Below are positions 9,169 through 18,214 of a stretch of DNA of 41,863 bases, piece after piece; the first letter of the stretch is position 1, and every line of letters begins with the position of its first letter. The stretch comes from a bacterium (GTDB lineage: Bacteria > 4484-113). Under the pieces are notes generated by a model. The model saw nothing but the letters and a program-made list of their open reading frames with translations, was not told where the DNA came from and made no database searches. Where the stretch lies: assembly GCA_029932365.1 (NCBI GenBank), contig JAOZQG010000003.1, forward strand, positions 9,491-51,353, given 5' to 3'. Made by a program: the position numbers and the translations under genes.

Positions 9169-10461
9169 ATGACCGTAGTCGTTATAGTAGGTTCACAATG
9201 GGGCGACGAAGGCAAGGGCAAACTGACACATTATTTGGGTCCTGACTTCGACCTCGTAGTGCGCTTTCAAGGTGGCAGCAACGCCGGGCATACGGTTAAG
9301 ACCCATGGCGAAACCTACAAGTTCAACCTGCTGCCCTCGGCGATACTGTATCCCGACCGTACGTGCCTGATGGCTGATGGCATGGTGGTCAATCCGGCAA
9401 GGCTGCTCGATGAGATAAAGTTTCTCAAGAAAAAGAACCTGTGGGGCGACAATCTTCGTATCGGCAGCCATGCTCATCTTGTTATGCCCTACCACATCCT
9501 TCTGGATGAGCTGGAGGAGAAGCGCCTGGGGGGCCGTGCAATCGGCACGACCAAACAGGGAATCGGGCCGTGTTATGCGGATAAGTTCGCGCGCCTGGGA
9601 ATACAGATAGGTGATTTGCTGCATCCCTCGGCTTTAAGGGAACGCCTTGGCACGGTCGTGGAGCTGAAGAATGCCATGCTGAAGGGCGTCTACAACCACG
9701 ATGAGCCATACTCGGTGGATGGCCTCTATGACAATCTTATGCGAGCAGCCGAAACACTCGGACCTCTGGTAGTCAGCTCTGTGGAAACGGTTCGCGGACA
9801 TATTGAGCAAGGGAATTCGGTTCTATGCGAGGGGGCGCAGGGAGCGTTGCTGGATGTCGATTATGGCACATATCCTTTTGTGACTAGCTCTCATACTGTG
9901 GCCGCCGGTGCCTGCTTGGGAACCGGGATTTCAGTCAGCGAGATAAACAAAGTTATTGGAGTTTCCAAGGCCTATACGACTCGGGTGGGTAACGGTGTGT
10001 TCCCCAGCGAACTCACCGGTGAGACCGGCAATCATATGCGGGAGCGGGGGCTGGAGTACGGAACCACAACCGGCCGTCCCCGAAGGTGCGGCTGGCTTGA
10101 CCTTGTTCTCCTGCGATACACCCTTAAGATACATGGATGCACCGAACTGGCCCTTACGAAGATAGATGTGCTGGACGGCTTGAAGACAGTGAAGGTGGTA
10201 GGTAGTTACCGCAAGAATGGAAGCACCTCGACCATCACTGAAATATCGGACCGGCAGCTTTCGCAATGCGAGCCGGTATATGAGGAGTTCAAGGGCTGGG
10301 AAGGCCCGATATCCGGTGCGCGCTCTGAGGAAGAGCTGCCACCTGAGCTTGTGCGATTCGTAGATTTCGTCGAACAGGAAGTAGGAGTCCCCATTAGAAT
10401 GCTGTCTTTGGGGCCGGACCACGATGAGACGGTCTGGAGAATCCCTAAGATACAAATTTGA
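9169..10461 (+). CDS. purA: Adenylosuccinate synthetase
   Basis: A 430-aa cytoplasmic enzyme that joins IMP and aspartate using GTP to give adenylosuccinate, the first committed step to AMP. The N-terminal GTP-binding loop GSQWGDEGKGK is present, as are GGSNAGHTV, the TTKQGIGP segment, the SSHTVAAGACLGTG region and the C-terminal TTTGRPRRCGW and LTKIDVLD motifs. Length matches the family (about 430). The frame is open upstream to 9064, but the ATG at 9169 has a strong ribosome site (GGGAGGAAAG) and a good promoter in front of it. It appears to be transcribed alone. Confidence 0.97.
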   Translation: MTVVVIVGSQWGDEGKGKLTHYLGPDFDLVVRFQGGSNAGHTVKTHGETYKFNLLPSAILYPDRTCLMADGMVVNPARLLDEIKFLKKKNLWGDNLRIGSHAHLVMPYHILLDELEEKRLGGRAIGTTKQGIGPCYADKFARLGIQIGDLLHPSALRERLGTVVELKNAMLKGVYNHDEPYSVDGLYDNLMRAAETLGPLVVSSVETVRGHIEQGNSVLCEGAQGALLDVDYGTYPFVTSSHTVAAGACLGTGISVSEINKVIGVSKAYTTRVGNGVFPSELTGETGNHMRERGLEYGTTTGRPRRCGWLDLVLLRYTLKIHGCTELALTKIDVLDGLKTVKVVGSYRKNGSTSTITEISDRQLSQCEPVYEEFKGWEGPISGARSEEELPPELVRFVDFVEQEVGVPIRMLSLGPDHDETVWRIPKIQI

Positions 10462-10520
10462 GCCGTTTGGAAGCACTCTTTGCCCCGAAGCAATGGGCGT
10501 CAAGGGAAGCGACCAGACGG

Positions 10521-10526
10521 TATAAT
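10521..10526 (+). promoter_or_regulatory. -10 box (GGTATAAT) at the start of the second S8 protease
   Basis: TATAAT preceded by GG ends 4 nt before the ATG at 10531 and 10 nt before the in-frame GTG at 10537. A transcript from this box would be leaderless or nearly so, which favours either start over an upstream one and makes GTG 10537 a real alternative. Confidence 0.5.
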
Positions 10527-10530
10527 AGAA

Positions 10531-13500
10531 ATGAAAGTGAGTGCACCAAGGGGACAAACGTCTCGAAGGTTCGTTGCGCTTGCTGTGGGAGTCCTTTCAG
10601 GGCTCATACTGGCGACCGGCTGCGGTGAGCGCGGGAATGTTGTGCCGGGTCCTCCGCGTGTGGCGCCAGAGCGTAGCGTTGCGCGTATAGCAGATATAGA
10701 CCATTATCCCGACAGGATAATCGTGAAGTTCGCACGAGACGCAGCCCCTCCGGCTGGCGTCGACACAGGCAGCGCCGGATTGCCCCCGTCGGTGCTGTAT
10801 CAAAACACCGCCCCGGCGTTCTTTGCGCGCTATCTCGCAGAGCGGTTTGATTTGGCTATCAAGCAGGAGGCCTATGTGCGGGAGGTCAATTGGGCCTGTT
10901 TCAAAGCTGAATCCGCTGAATTAGCATCGCATCTGCTCGAGAGACTCCCCGCAGCCTATCCCCTTGAAGTGGAGTATGCGGAGTACGACGGGCGATTTGA
11001 GCCAAACTTCGTCCCTAACGACCCATTTTATCCCGGTAGCATGTGGGGAATGGAGAAGATAAACGCCGAGGACGCGTGGGACTCCGCCACGGGCGATGGA
11101 ATAAAGATAGCCGTAATTGATACGGGCATCCGCTATAGCGGCAATCTCTCCTCGTCAGTGCCTGACCACGAAGACCTGAAGGACAATGTGATGCATCCGC
11201 CGGATTACTGGCCAGATGAAAACCTTGACCTGGTGGACGAAGACAACATACCAAACGATACAGTAGGTCACGGGACGCACGTTGCCGGAACCGCCGCTGC
11301 CGTCGGAGACAATGGGAAGGGCGTTGTTGGCGTGGCGTACGAGGCAGACATTATCCCCATCAAGATATTCTCTTCCGACGAGCAGCTTTACTACTCCCGC
11401 GCCATACAGGCGATTACGCTGGCGACAGAATTGGACGCAAACGTCATAAACATGAGCTTCACCGGCAGCTGGCTTTCTCGGACACTGAGCGAGGCGCTGA
11501 CGGATGCCTACGACCAGGGGATCTTGCTGGTAGCGGCGGCGGGCAACAAGGCTCTGACGAAGCCGTGGTATCCCGCAGGCTACCAGGTCGTTATGGCTGT
11601 CGGCTCGACAGGAACCCTGGACCATCGCTCCGATTTCAGTAATTATGGTCCATGGCTGGACATAGCCGCGCCAGGCTACGAAATCAAGTCCACATACTCA
11701 ACAACCTCTCAGTCCTACTGGTCTCTGTCAGGCACGAGCATGGCTGCCCCGCACGTTGCAGGCACCGGTGCGCTTCTGATGGAGGCTAATCCCGACTTGT
11801 CAGTTGGCGAGGTGCGGGCAACACTTGAGGCTTCGGGCGTAGACCTGGAAGACTCGGAGTGGGACAACACAACCATACGCCGCCTTGATGCGGGGGCCGC
11901 ATTGAGTTACAACCTCGGCAGCGCTCCCACGATAACCATCACCTCTCCGGAGAACGGCTCCACAGTTAGCGGGATGGTCACCTACAGCGTGAATGTGACG
12001 GACCCCGATGGGAGCGTGCTCAAAGTCTACTTCTACGTCGGCGACTACCTTCTAGCGATTGACACCACGACGCCCTTTTCGATCACCTGGGATACGACCA
12101 AGTTCCCAAACACGACCTACGACCTCTGTGCTATAGCCTACGATGACCAAGCCCAACGGGCCTCAGATACGATATCCGTCACGGTCTCCAATACTATTCT
12201 GGCGCCTGACTACTTCATCGATTTCGAGAGCGGAACGGGCGGGTGGTGGCATCTGGACGAGAGTGGGCCTACGAGCTGGCATCTATCTACTGAGGAAAGC
12301 TACAGCCCAACACATTCCTTCAAGATGGGTGATACGGGCAGCGGTTCTTACGGGAACAGCGAATATGACCTGTTATTTTCTCCCGTATTTGACCTCTCAG
12401 GCATTGAGCACGCTAGAGTTAAGTTCTACCACCGCCATCTTTTGGTGGGCCCCTGGGATACCGGCAATGTAACCGTTAATACCGGTGATGGCGAGTACCA
12501 CGTGCTTGCATCATACACGGACAATCAATATGACTGGAAGCTCGAAAACCTGCTGCTTGACGAGTATCTCGGGAAATCCATCCAGATTGTTTTCTTGATG
12601 GAGTCCAACAACACCGTTAATAGCAAGGGTTGGTTCATCGACGACTTCCGCCTCGTGAAATCCACAGATCCGCCATCTGTCGCCCTCACATCGCATCAGA
12701 ACGACGATGTTGTGAGCGGGACGATTACTGTAACGGCAACCGCAAGCGACGATGTTGATATCAGCAAGGTAGAGCTTTATGTAAACGATGAACTGGCCGG
12801 AAGCGACTCTATCCCGCCCTATACGTTCGAGTTCAACACGCTTGTCCTGCACGGCGGGGACAACGCTTTCCGCGTTACCGCATACGACGAGTTCCCCCTG
12901 ACCGTGAGCGACGAGGTGAATCTCATCGTTCAGAATCAGCAGATAACGTCAATTTGGCCCCAAAGCGCCACGGCAGGCACGGCTATGGATATCAATGGAA
13001 GCCACTTCATCTCGGATGGTGATGACGGCTACAATCCGGACACCGACGAGGTGTTTTTCGCGGGTGAAGGAGGTCTGTGTAAATCGGAAGTCAGCATCTG
13101 GGCCAAGAACTATATCTCCTGCACTGTGCCCCCCGAAGCTACAATCGGGCCGGTATATGTGGTAATCGGGAGTTCCTCCGTGGCCTCGGACGAGGAGTTC
13201 ATGATCAAGCCCAAGATTGATATCCTGAATCCTGATGCCCAGATTGTGGATGAAACAATCCTCATTGAAGGGAGCGGATTCCTTTCCGAGCAGGCAGACG
13301 GTAACGTCACTTTCAACGGGCTACAGGCGGCGAACGTGCGTACCTGGAGCACTCAGGCAATAGAGGTCGTCGTTCCGCACGGAGTCACTGCGGGGCCGGT
13401 GAAGGTGAAAACCGAAGTGGGTGTCAGTAACGGGGTCGCTTTTACGCCGGTGCCCCATATCACCATGCTATCCTCCAGCCGGGCCTACATAGGAAAGATG

Positions 13501-13740
13501 CTGACGATATTCGGTACTAGCTTTGGCAGTGATGCGAGCAAAGGCTCCGTGTGGTTCCACAATGGCGTTGAAGTGCCGGGGACTAATACGGTCTGGCAGG
13601 CAACGCAGATAGGCGTGTTCGTGCCAAACGGCGCGGAGACGGGCGATATATATGTGGCAGTCGGCACATACGAAAGTAACAGAGTTTGGCTTACCGTTAC
13701 ATTGCCACCGCCTTATTTGGGGGAACTAAATCAGTATTAG
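10531..13740 (+). CDS. Second subtilisin-like (S8) protease lipoprotein with Ig-like and TIG/IPT repeats
   Basis: A 1069-aa paralogue of the protease at 217 with the same order of parts: lipoprotein signal (LATGC, Cys31), propeptide with HYPDRIIVKF, VPNDPFYPGSMWGMEKINAEDAW leading into the catalytic domain (split here as VPNDPFYPG and KINAEDAW motifs), catalytic Asp197 (VIDTG), His247 (GHGTHVAGT), Asn in AAAGNK and Ser403 (GTSMAAPHVAGT). An Ig-like domain, a FIDFESGTGGWW jelly-roll-like segment, a second Ig-like domain and three TIG units follow, ending PPPYLGELNQY. The catalytic domain lacks the cysteines of its paralogue. ATG 10531 is chosen because it gives the signal peptide; the frame extends to 10480 but that part overlaps the promoter. 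Confidence 0.93.
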   Translation: MKVSAPRGQTSRRFVALAVGVLSGLILATGCGERGNVVPGPPRVAPERSVARIADIDHYPDRIIVKFARDAAPPAGVDTGSAGLPPSVLYQNTAPAFFARYLAERFDLAIKQEAYVREVNWACFKAESAELASHLLERLPAAYPLEVEYAEYDGRFEPNFVPNDPFYPGSMWGMEKINAEDAWDSATGDGIKIAVIDTGIRYSGNLSSSVPDHEDLKDNVMHPPDYWPDENLDLVDEDNIPNDTVGHGTHVAGTAAAVGDNGKGVVGVAYEADIIPIKIFSSDEQLYYSRAIQAITLATELDANVINMSFTGSWLSRTLSEALTDAYDQGILLVAAAGNKALTKPWYPAGYQVVMAVGSTGTLDHRSDFSNYGPWLDIAAPGYEIKSTYSTTSQSYWSLSGTSMAAPHVAGTGALLMEANPDLSVGEVRATLEASGVDLEDSEWDNTTIRRLDAGAALSYNLGSAPTITITSPENGSTVSGMVTYSVNVTDPDGSVLKVYFYVGDYLLAIDTTTPFSITWDTTKFPNTTYDLCAIAYDDQAQRASDTISVTVSNTILAPDYFIDFESGTGGWWHLDESGPTSWHLSTEESYSPTHSFKMGDTGSGSYGNSEYDLLFSPVFDLSGIEHARVKFYHRHLLVGPWDTGNVTVNTGDGEYHVLASYTDNQYDWKLENLLLDEYLGKSIQIVFLMESNNTVNSKGWFIDDFRLVKSTDPPSVALTSHQNDDVVSGTITVTATASDDVDISKVELYVNDELAGSDSIPPYTFEFNTLVLHGGDNAFRVTAYDEFPLTVSDEVNLIVQNQQITSIWPQSATAGTAMDINGSHFISDGDDGYNPDTDEVFFAGEGGLCKSEVSIWAKNYISCTVPPEATIGPVYVVIGSSSVASDEEFMIKPKIDILNPDAQIVDETILIEGSGFLSEQADGNVTFNGLQAANVRTWSTQAIEVVVPHGVTAGPVKVKTEVGVSNGVAFTPVPHITMLSSSRAYIGKMLTIFGTSFGSDASKGSVWFHNGVEVPGTNTVWQATQIGVFVPNGAETGDIYVAVGTYESNRVWLTVTLPPPYLGELNQY

Positions 13741-13765
13741 GTCAAAGCGGCCCGGTGCCGTGGTG

Positions 13766-13774
13766 TGCTAGAAT
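13766..13774 (+). promoter_or_regulatory. Extended -10 box TGCTAGAAT before the dockerin lipoprotein
   Basis: TAGAAT at 13769-13774 with a TGC extension. The predicted leader of about 25 nt contains AGGAG at about 13788-13793, some 14 nt before the ATG at 13807. Confidence 0.5.
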
Positions 13775-13806
13775 TTTAGCGCTTTCTAGGAGCGGGAATT
13801 ATTTAA

Positions 13807-15525
13807 ATGAGATCGCACGAATTATGCCTTATTGCGTTGGTGCTGGTATTGCTTTCCGCTTGTGGTGGCGGTAGCGCCGGGGTCTTGGAGCGCACCGTCA
13901 GCCCGGGGTCGGATATAGCTGCGCCGGTTCTGAGCGGTGTTGAGTACGCGCGCGGAAAAGCTATTTCCGGGCTCCCCACAGGCGTGATAGTCATCTGGGA
14001 GCGCGTGGAAGATCCGCTAGCGGTCGGCTACTACCTGTATCGCGATACACAGCATATTACCGCCGCTGATCCTGCGCTGCGCACTAACGGTGGAAATATG
14101 ATAGACCAGCCCGGCTCTGGCGCAACGGTCACATTTTACGACGAGTTCTATCCCGAGGTGGGGCAGACCTACTACTACCGTCTTTCTGTCGTGGATGTCT
14201 ACGATGAAGAAAGCGACTTGAGCAATGAGCTTAGCATTGAAATCTCCACTCAGGAAGTAACCGGCTTTGAGCCGGCTTCCGGCTATTACGGCGATACGGT
14301 GATTATTGGTGGCACGAATTTCGGCATTCACAACATAGATGATGACCACGTTTTCTTCCCCACGGATTCTTCAGATAGAGTAGAGGCCGAAATACTGTCC
14401 TGGGAGGATACCGAGATTCAATGCGTTGTGCCGACGGATGCGATTACCGGGCCGATTCAAGTTCAGATTGCAGGCACGGTGGCTAAGAGCGATGAGAACT
14501 TCGTGATATTGAATCCTTTTCTTATTTCCGTTACCCCGAAGTATGCGAGTTACAATGAGGAAATCCGGCTTGCTGGCGAGAATCTCACCGATTCGCCCGA
14601 AGCCGATGACGGGGTAACGTTCCCCGGCAACGTATTCATTGAATACGGCTCGGAGTATCTCGTATCTTGGTCGAATACGGAGGTTGTCCTTCGTGTCCCG
14701 CCGGTGATAGATGCGGAGGGGGAAATAACCGCTACGGTAGATGGCGAGGTTACTAACGGGCTGCCATTTTCCATTCGGCCTTACATTAGCGCGGTGACAC
14801 CGAGGAGGCTGGTTCCGGGTTCCCCTACAAAGGTATTTCTTGTAGGTCTCAATTTGGGCGATATTGTATCCGGTCGACTATACATTGTAGATGTTTCCGA
14901 TGAAAATCCCGTTGCACCGGTCGAGGTGACCGATCCGCACATCCTTTCCTGGGACAATTACGAGATAGTGTTTCGCGTGCCGTTTATGCTATACGGCGAA
15001 ATGCCTGCTATCACGGTTAGGCGCGGATCGCACTGGAGCGATAATTACACGGTGGCGATGCTCGAGCCGCTCAGCATAGGTTTCCTCTTTCCCGCCCAGA
15101 ACTCAACTCTGGAGGCTCCCACGACAATTGCGGTCACCTCGGTGACCGATGTCACGCGTGTGGAGTTCTATCTAGGCTCAGCCAACTGCCCTCTTTATGT
15201 CGACGCTGAGGGTCCGGAGTTCTCCTTTGTGCTAGACCCGCAGGATTACACAAACGGCAGCTATTACATCAGAGCGGCGGCGTACCGGGGTGCCGAGAAA
15301 GCATACGCGCTCCTGCTGTTCGACATACTGACGCTTCCCGGGGACACCAACGGGGACGGCGTTGTGGACGATGCTGACATTGACCAAATCAGCTCTCACT
15401 TCGGATTGACCTCCGCGAGTCCGCTCTATCACCGTTATCTTGACCCTAACGATGACGGCCGGATTGACGAGCGGGATGTAAGCTACATCGGCTACCACTA
15501 TACGGGCAGCTTTGAGGAGTCCTAA
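13807..15525 (+). CDS. Lipoprotein with fibronectin-III-like, TIG/IPT, Ig-like and type I dockerin domains
   Basis: A 572-aa surface lipoprotein (LLSAC, Cys19). Residues about 40-145 look like a fibronectin type III domain, followed by three TIG/IPT units (about 146-230, 231-325, 326-425) and an Ig-like domain (about 426-510). The last 60 residues are a type I dockerin with two calcium loops, DTNGDGVVDDAD and DPNDDGRIDERD. Dockerins bind cohesins to build extracellular complexes, but no cohesin is recognisable in the window. There is no catalytic domain. TIG architecture is shared with the two S8 and the C1 protease genes, so it may belong to the same surface system. The stop codon directly abuts the GTG start of the next gene. 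Confidence 0.85.
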   Translation: MRSHELCLIALVLVLLSACGGGSAGVLERTVSPGSDIAAPVLSGVEYARGKAISGLPTGVIVIWERVEDPLAVGYYLYRDTQHITAADPALRTNGGNMIDQPGSGATVTFYDEFYPEVGQTYYYRLSVVDVYDEESDLSNELSIEISTQEVTGFEPASGYYGDTVIIGGTNFGIHNIDDDHVFFPTDSSDRVEAEILSWEDTEIQCVVPTDAITGPIQVQIAGTVAKSDENFVILNPFLISVTPKYASYNEEIRLAGENLTDSPEADDGVTFPGNVFIEYGSEYLVSWSNTEVVLRVPPVIDAEGEITATVDGEVTNGLPFSIRPYISAVTPRRLVPGSPTKVFLVGLNLGDIVSGRLYIVDVSDENPVAPVEVTDPHILSWDNYEIVFRVPFMLYGEMPAITVRRGSHWSDNYTVAMLEPLSIGFLFPAQNSTLEAPTTIAVTSVTDVTRVEFYLGSANCPLYVDAEGPEFSFVLDPQDYTNGSYYIRAAAYRGAEKAYALLLFDILTLPGDTNGDGVVDDADIDQISSHFGLTSASPLYHRYLDPNDDGRIDERDVSYIGYHYTGSFEES

Positions 15526-16068
15526 GTGACGGCGCTTTACACCCGTGGCGGCGACAACGGAAGCACTTCTACTCCGGGTAGCGGCAGGATAAGCAAGGCT
15601 GACCTGCGTTTGGAAGCACTCGGAACGATTGATGAACTTGGCGCAGTCGTCGGATTGGCACACTCGCTGGCGGGACCGTCCGAGCATCTACAAATTCTCC
15701 GGTCTGTTCAGGAGAAGCTGATTGCACTTGCAGCCGAGGTGGCTGCAGGTGGTTCATCTGCGTCGTTCGTGAAACAGCGTATCGTGGAGGCTGACACCAA
15801 GGAGCTGGAGCTAGCGATTGATTCCTGTCAAGAGCTTCTCCCAGAGCTAAGGTCCTTCGTCTTGGCTAACGGAGTACCTGCGGCGGCTGCGTTGCATTTC
15901 GCCCGGACGGTTTGTCGTCGCGCCGAACGGCGGATTGTCGATTTGCACGAGCGCAGTCAGCTTAGCCCGGCTGTCCTGAAGTACATCAACCGGCTTTCAG
16001 ACCTGCTGTTTGTGCTGGCTAGGTTGGTTAATCATGAAGCTCAGGATAACGAGGCAGAACGGCGCTGA
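15526..16068 (+). CDS. PduO-type cob(I)alamin adenosyltransferase
   Basis: A 180-aa cytoplasmic enzyme that transfers the adenosyl group of ATP to cob(I)alamin to make adenosylcobalamin. The ATP-binding N-terminus TRGGDNGSTS corresponds to the TKTGDxGxT motif, followed by GRISKADLRLEALGTIDELGA. The C-terminal NRLSDLLFVLARLVN and the RRAERRI segment are characteristic. The start is GTG at 15526, immediately after the TAA of the dockerin gene, with GAGGAG 8 nt upstream; the two genes are probably translated from one message. Adenosylcobalamin could serve radical enzymes encoded elsewhere; none that clearly needs it is here. Confidence 0.88.
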   Translation: MTALYTRGGDNGSTSTPGSGRISKADLRLEALGTIDELGAVVGLAHSLAGPSEHLQILRSVQEKLIALAAEVAAGGSSASFVKQRIVEADTKELELAIDSCQELLPELRSFVLANGVPAAAALHFARTVCRRAERRIVDLHERSQLSPAVLKYINRLSDLLFVLARLVNHEAQDNEAERR

Positions 16069-16078
16069 ACGGGGACTG

Positions 16079-16744
16079 TCAATTCAGGTGCGGATTATCA
16101 GCGGGCGGCACCTGTGAGAGAACCTGATTAAGCTTCCAAAGCTTCACCATCTCCTGGCGCATAAGCTCGTAACGCTCGATAAGGTCGTCTTTTTTTAGCC
16201 ATTCCTGCTTCCTGTGTGCTTCAGCGGGGAGGAATGTAGCTACGGCGTTTACGAGAGTGCCGAAGAACTCCCTCCACCTTTCCGGTTTCGGCAGCGTGAC
16301 CACCGGGCGCTCTTCGGTGAGTTTGAATCGTTGCACAAGCTCCACGAGGTCCGCCAGGGTTCTGCGGAATTGCTGGGTGGATGTTACATGCAGATGATCT
16401 GTCAGTACTGTGATATCCGCTATCGGGTGCGGGCGTAGCCGTACTACGCGCTTGATCCGTGCGCGAAATAGACCGTGCAAAGTAACACTGCTCGTTCCGG
16501 ATTCGCTGGTCGTGATGTCAACAATGCGGCCAAATGAGCCGAGCCGGGCGTATGGTTCAGGTTCTGCTTCAGAGACGTAACGCTTGGCAAGGAATACTCC
16601 TACCGGTAATCCCTGGGATTGAGCGGAGCTGAACAGCTCTTGGTGGTGCGGCAGCCCCAGCTCAAGGTCCACAAAAGTGTGCGGAAAGAACACGGTCTCC
16701 GGCAATGCCAGGAAGGGCAGATTGGCTGTGGGATAAAGAGCCAT
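16079..16744 (-). CDS. LON substrate-binding-domain protein
   Basis: A 221-aa cytoplasmic protein resembling the N-terminal domain of Lon protease without the ATPase or peptidase parts. Typical features are LPFLALPETVFFPHT at the N-terminus, the AKRYVSE and GRIVDI segments and GLFRARIKRVV. Stand-alone LON-domain proteins are widespread and poorly characterised. The ATG at 16744 overlaps the TGA of the FetB-type gene (ATGA), indicating translational coupling and an operon. The stop lies 10 bp from the end of the convergent adenosyltransferase gene. Confidence 0.8.
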   Translation of the reverse strand: MALYPTANLPFLALPETVFFPHTFVDLELGLPHHQELFSSAQSQGLPVGVFLAKRYVSEAEPEPYARLGSFGRIVDITTSESGTSSVTLHGLFRARIKRVVRLRPHPIADITVLTDHLHVTSTQQFRRTLADLVELVQRFKLTEERPVVTLPKPERWREFFGTLVNAVATFLPAEAHRKQEWLKKDDLIERYELMRQEMVKLWKLNQVLSQVPPADNPHLN

Positions 16745-17544
16745 CAGCGCAGCCTCGCTAACTCACTGTATCTTAATTGATGGCGGGGCGTGAAGAAACT
16801 GCGTATTCGGGCGAAGGCCACTGCTACGGCCGTAAGCGTGGCTCCGGCAGCGAGCATATACATCACTACTATCTGATATTTGGCGGCTTCTATCGCGGGC
16901 AAACCGGCAAGCACCTGGCCTCCGAAGATGCCCGGTATGTGCACAAGTCCCACCATGGCCAATGAGGTTACGGTTGGCACCATTCCAGTTCGCACAGCCT
17001 CTACGAGTGCAGGCTGAACCGCTTCGCGCGCGCTCGCGCCCAGAGCAAGCTTGGTTTCCACGATGGCTAAATTATCGTGTAGTAGCTTTCCTAGATTACG
17101 CTGGACGAGCAGTCCGGCGGTGACCGAGTTGCCTATTAGCATCCCGCCGAAAGGGATGATGTACTGGGGCTGGTACCATGGTTTGGCTGCCAGAATCCAC
17201 TTGCCGATGGGAAGTGTCAGAGCTACAAAAACGGCTGTAAGAACCGCAGCAAACAGCCAGAACGTGCTTCCCTTGCGCGGCGAATCTATCAGATACGCAT
17301 TGGCGGCCCCAGCGACTATCATCGAAAGGAACACAAGTCCCGTCACCCAGGGATTCTGCACTTCGAAAACAAGGTCCAGAACGAAGCCCAGGAGAACAAG
17401 CTGGGCGAAAGCACGCACGCCCCCGATTATGATGCCGCCTTCAACTCCCAGCCGGAGGAACCGGGACACGATAAGGGCAATAAGCACGAATCCGGCCGCG
17501 TATCCTACCTGCAACCAGCCTACACTGATGAAATCAGCGGGCAA
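16744..17544 (-). CDS. fetB: FetB-type ABC transporter permease (UPF0014)
   Basis: A 266-aa integral membrane protein with about seven hydrophobic segments. It matches the YbbM/FetB family: PFGGMLIGNSVTAG in the middle, then ETKLALGASAREAVQPALVEAVRTG and a GLVHIPGIFGGQVLAG segment. In E. coli FetAB exports iron and protects against oxidative stress. The start is TTG at 17544, supported by GGGAGG 10 nt upstream and by the 11-nt overlap with the end of the ATPase gene. The last base of its TGA stop starts the LON gene. Together with the ATPase upstream it forms a complete transporter. Confidence 0.85.
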   Translation of the reverse strand: MPADFISVGWLQVGYAAGFVLIALIVSRFLRLGVEGGIIIGGVRAFAQLVLLGFVLDLVFEVQNPWVTGLVFLSMIVAGAANAYLIDSPRKGSTFWLFAAVLTAVFVALTLPIGKWILAAKPWYQPQYIIPFGGMLIGNSVTAGLLVQRNLGKLLHDNLAIVETKLALGASAREAVQPALVEAVRTGMVPTVTSLAMVGLVHIPGIFGGQVLAGLPAIEAAKYQIVVMYMLAAGATLTAVAVAFARIRSFFTPRHQLRYSELARLR

Positions 17545-18214
17545 CGCTTTCTAACCTCCCGTTGTGCATGTGGAAAAGCCGGTCCGTGATTTCAAGGTGG
17601 CGTTCTATATGGCTGGTCATTATGGCGCTCAGTTTTTCATTGTGGCACACCTCAGCGATGAGGTCTGTGATGTGCTCGGCATTCTCCGGGTCTAACGCGG
17701 AAGTAGGCTCATCCAGAAGTATTACATCGGGTTGCAGCACCAGCGCGCGAGACAAAGCCAGGCGCTGCTTCTCGCCAACTGACAAGCTCCCGGCATCGTT
17801 GGCGGCAAGGGTGCGCGGAAGCCTTACTTTGTCAAGCAGTGTGCCTATATCATTAGGAGGCGTAAGGTCGCGGTGCAGACTGTAAACGTAGCGCAAATTC
17901 TCCTCGACACTCCCGGCCAGTGCTACCGGAATCTGCGAGATAAGACAGACACGACGCCGGTACTCCCGCATGTCAATTTCGTCCCAGCTCCGGCCCGAAA
18001 ACCACACTCTCCCTTCATCGGGTTCCTGCAAGCGGCAAAGCACTCGCATTAAGGTAGATTTGCCGCTACCGGACTGGCCGACAAGCCCCAAAATCTCTCC
18101 TTGTTTCAAGGTGAAACTAATGCCGTTCAGCAGGACCGTTGTTAAGCCCGCAGCATTATTGGATGAAGGCACGGATAAGCGCAAATCCTCCGCTCTGAGT
18201 ATCTCGGAATTCAT
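17534..18214 (-). CDS. fetA: FetA-type ABC transporter ATP-binding protein
   Basis: A 226-aa ATPase partner of the FetB-type permease. Walker A is GQSGSGKST, the signature is LSVGEKQRLALSRAL and Walker B is VILLDEPTSALDP, followed by a switch His in MTSHIERH. The Q-loop is in LISQIPVALAG. The start ATG shares one base with the stop of the preceding gene (TAATG), and the 3' end overlaps fetB by 11 nt, so translation is probably coupled through the operon. Transport of iron is inferred from the E. coli system only. Confidence 0.85.
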   Translation of the reverse strand: MNSEILRAEDLRLSVPSSNNAAGLTTVLLNGISFTLKQGEILGLVGQSGSGKSTLMRVLCRLQEPDEGRVWFSGRSWDEIDMREYRRRVCLISQIPVALAGSVEENLRYVYSLHRDLTPPNDIGTLLDKVRLPRTLAANDAGSLSVGEKQRLALSRALVLQPDVILLDEPTSALDPENAEHITDLIAEVCHNEKLSAIMTSHIERHLEITDRLFHMHNGRLESVAR

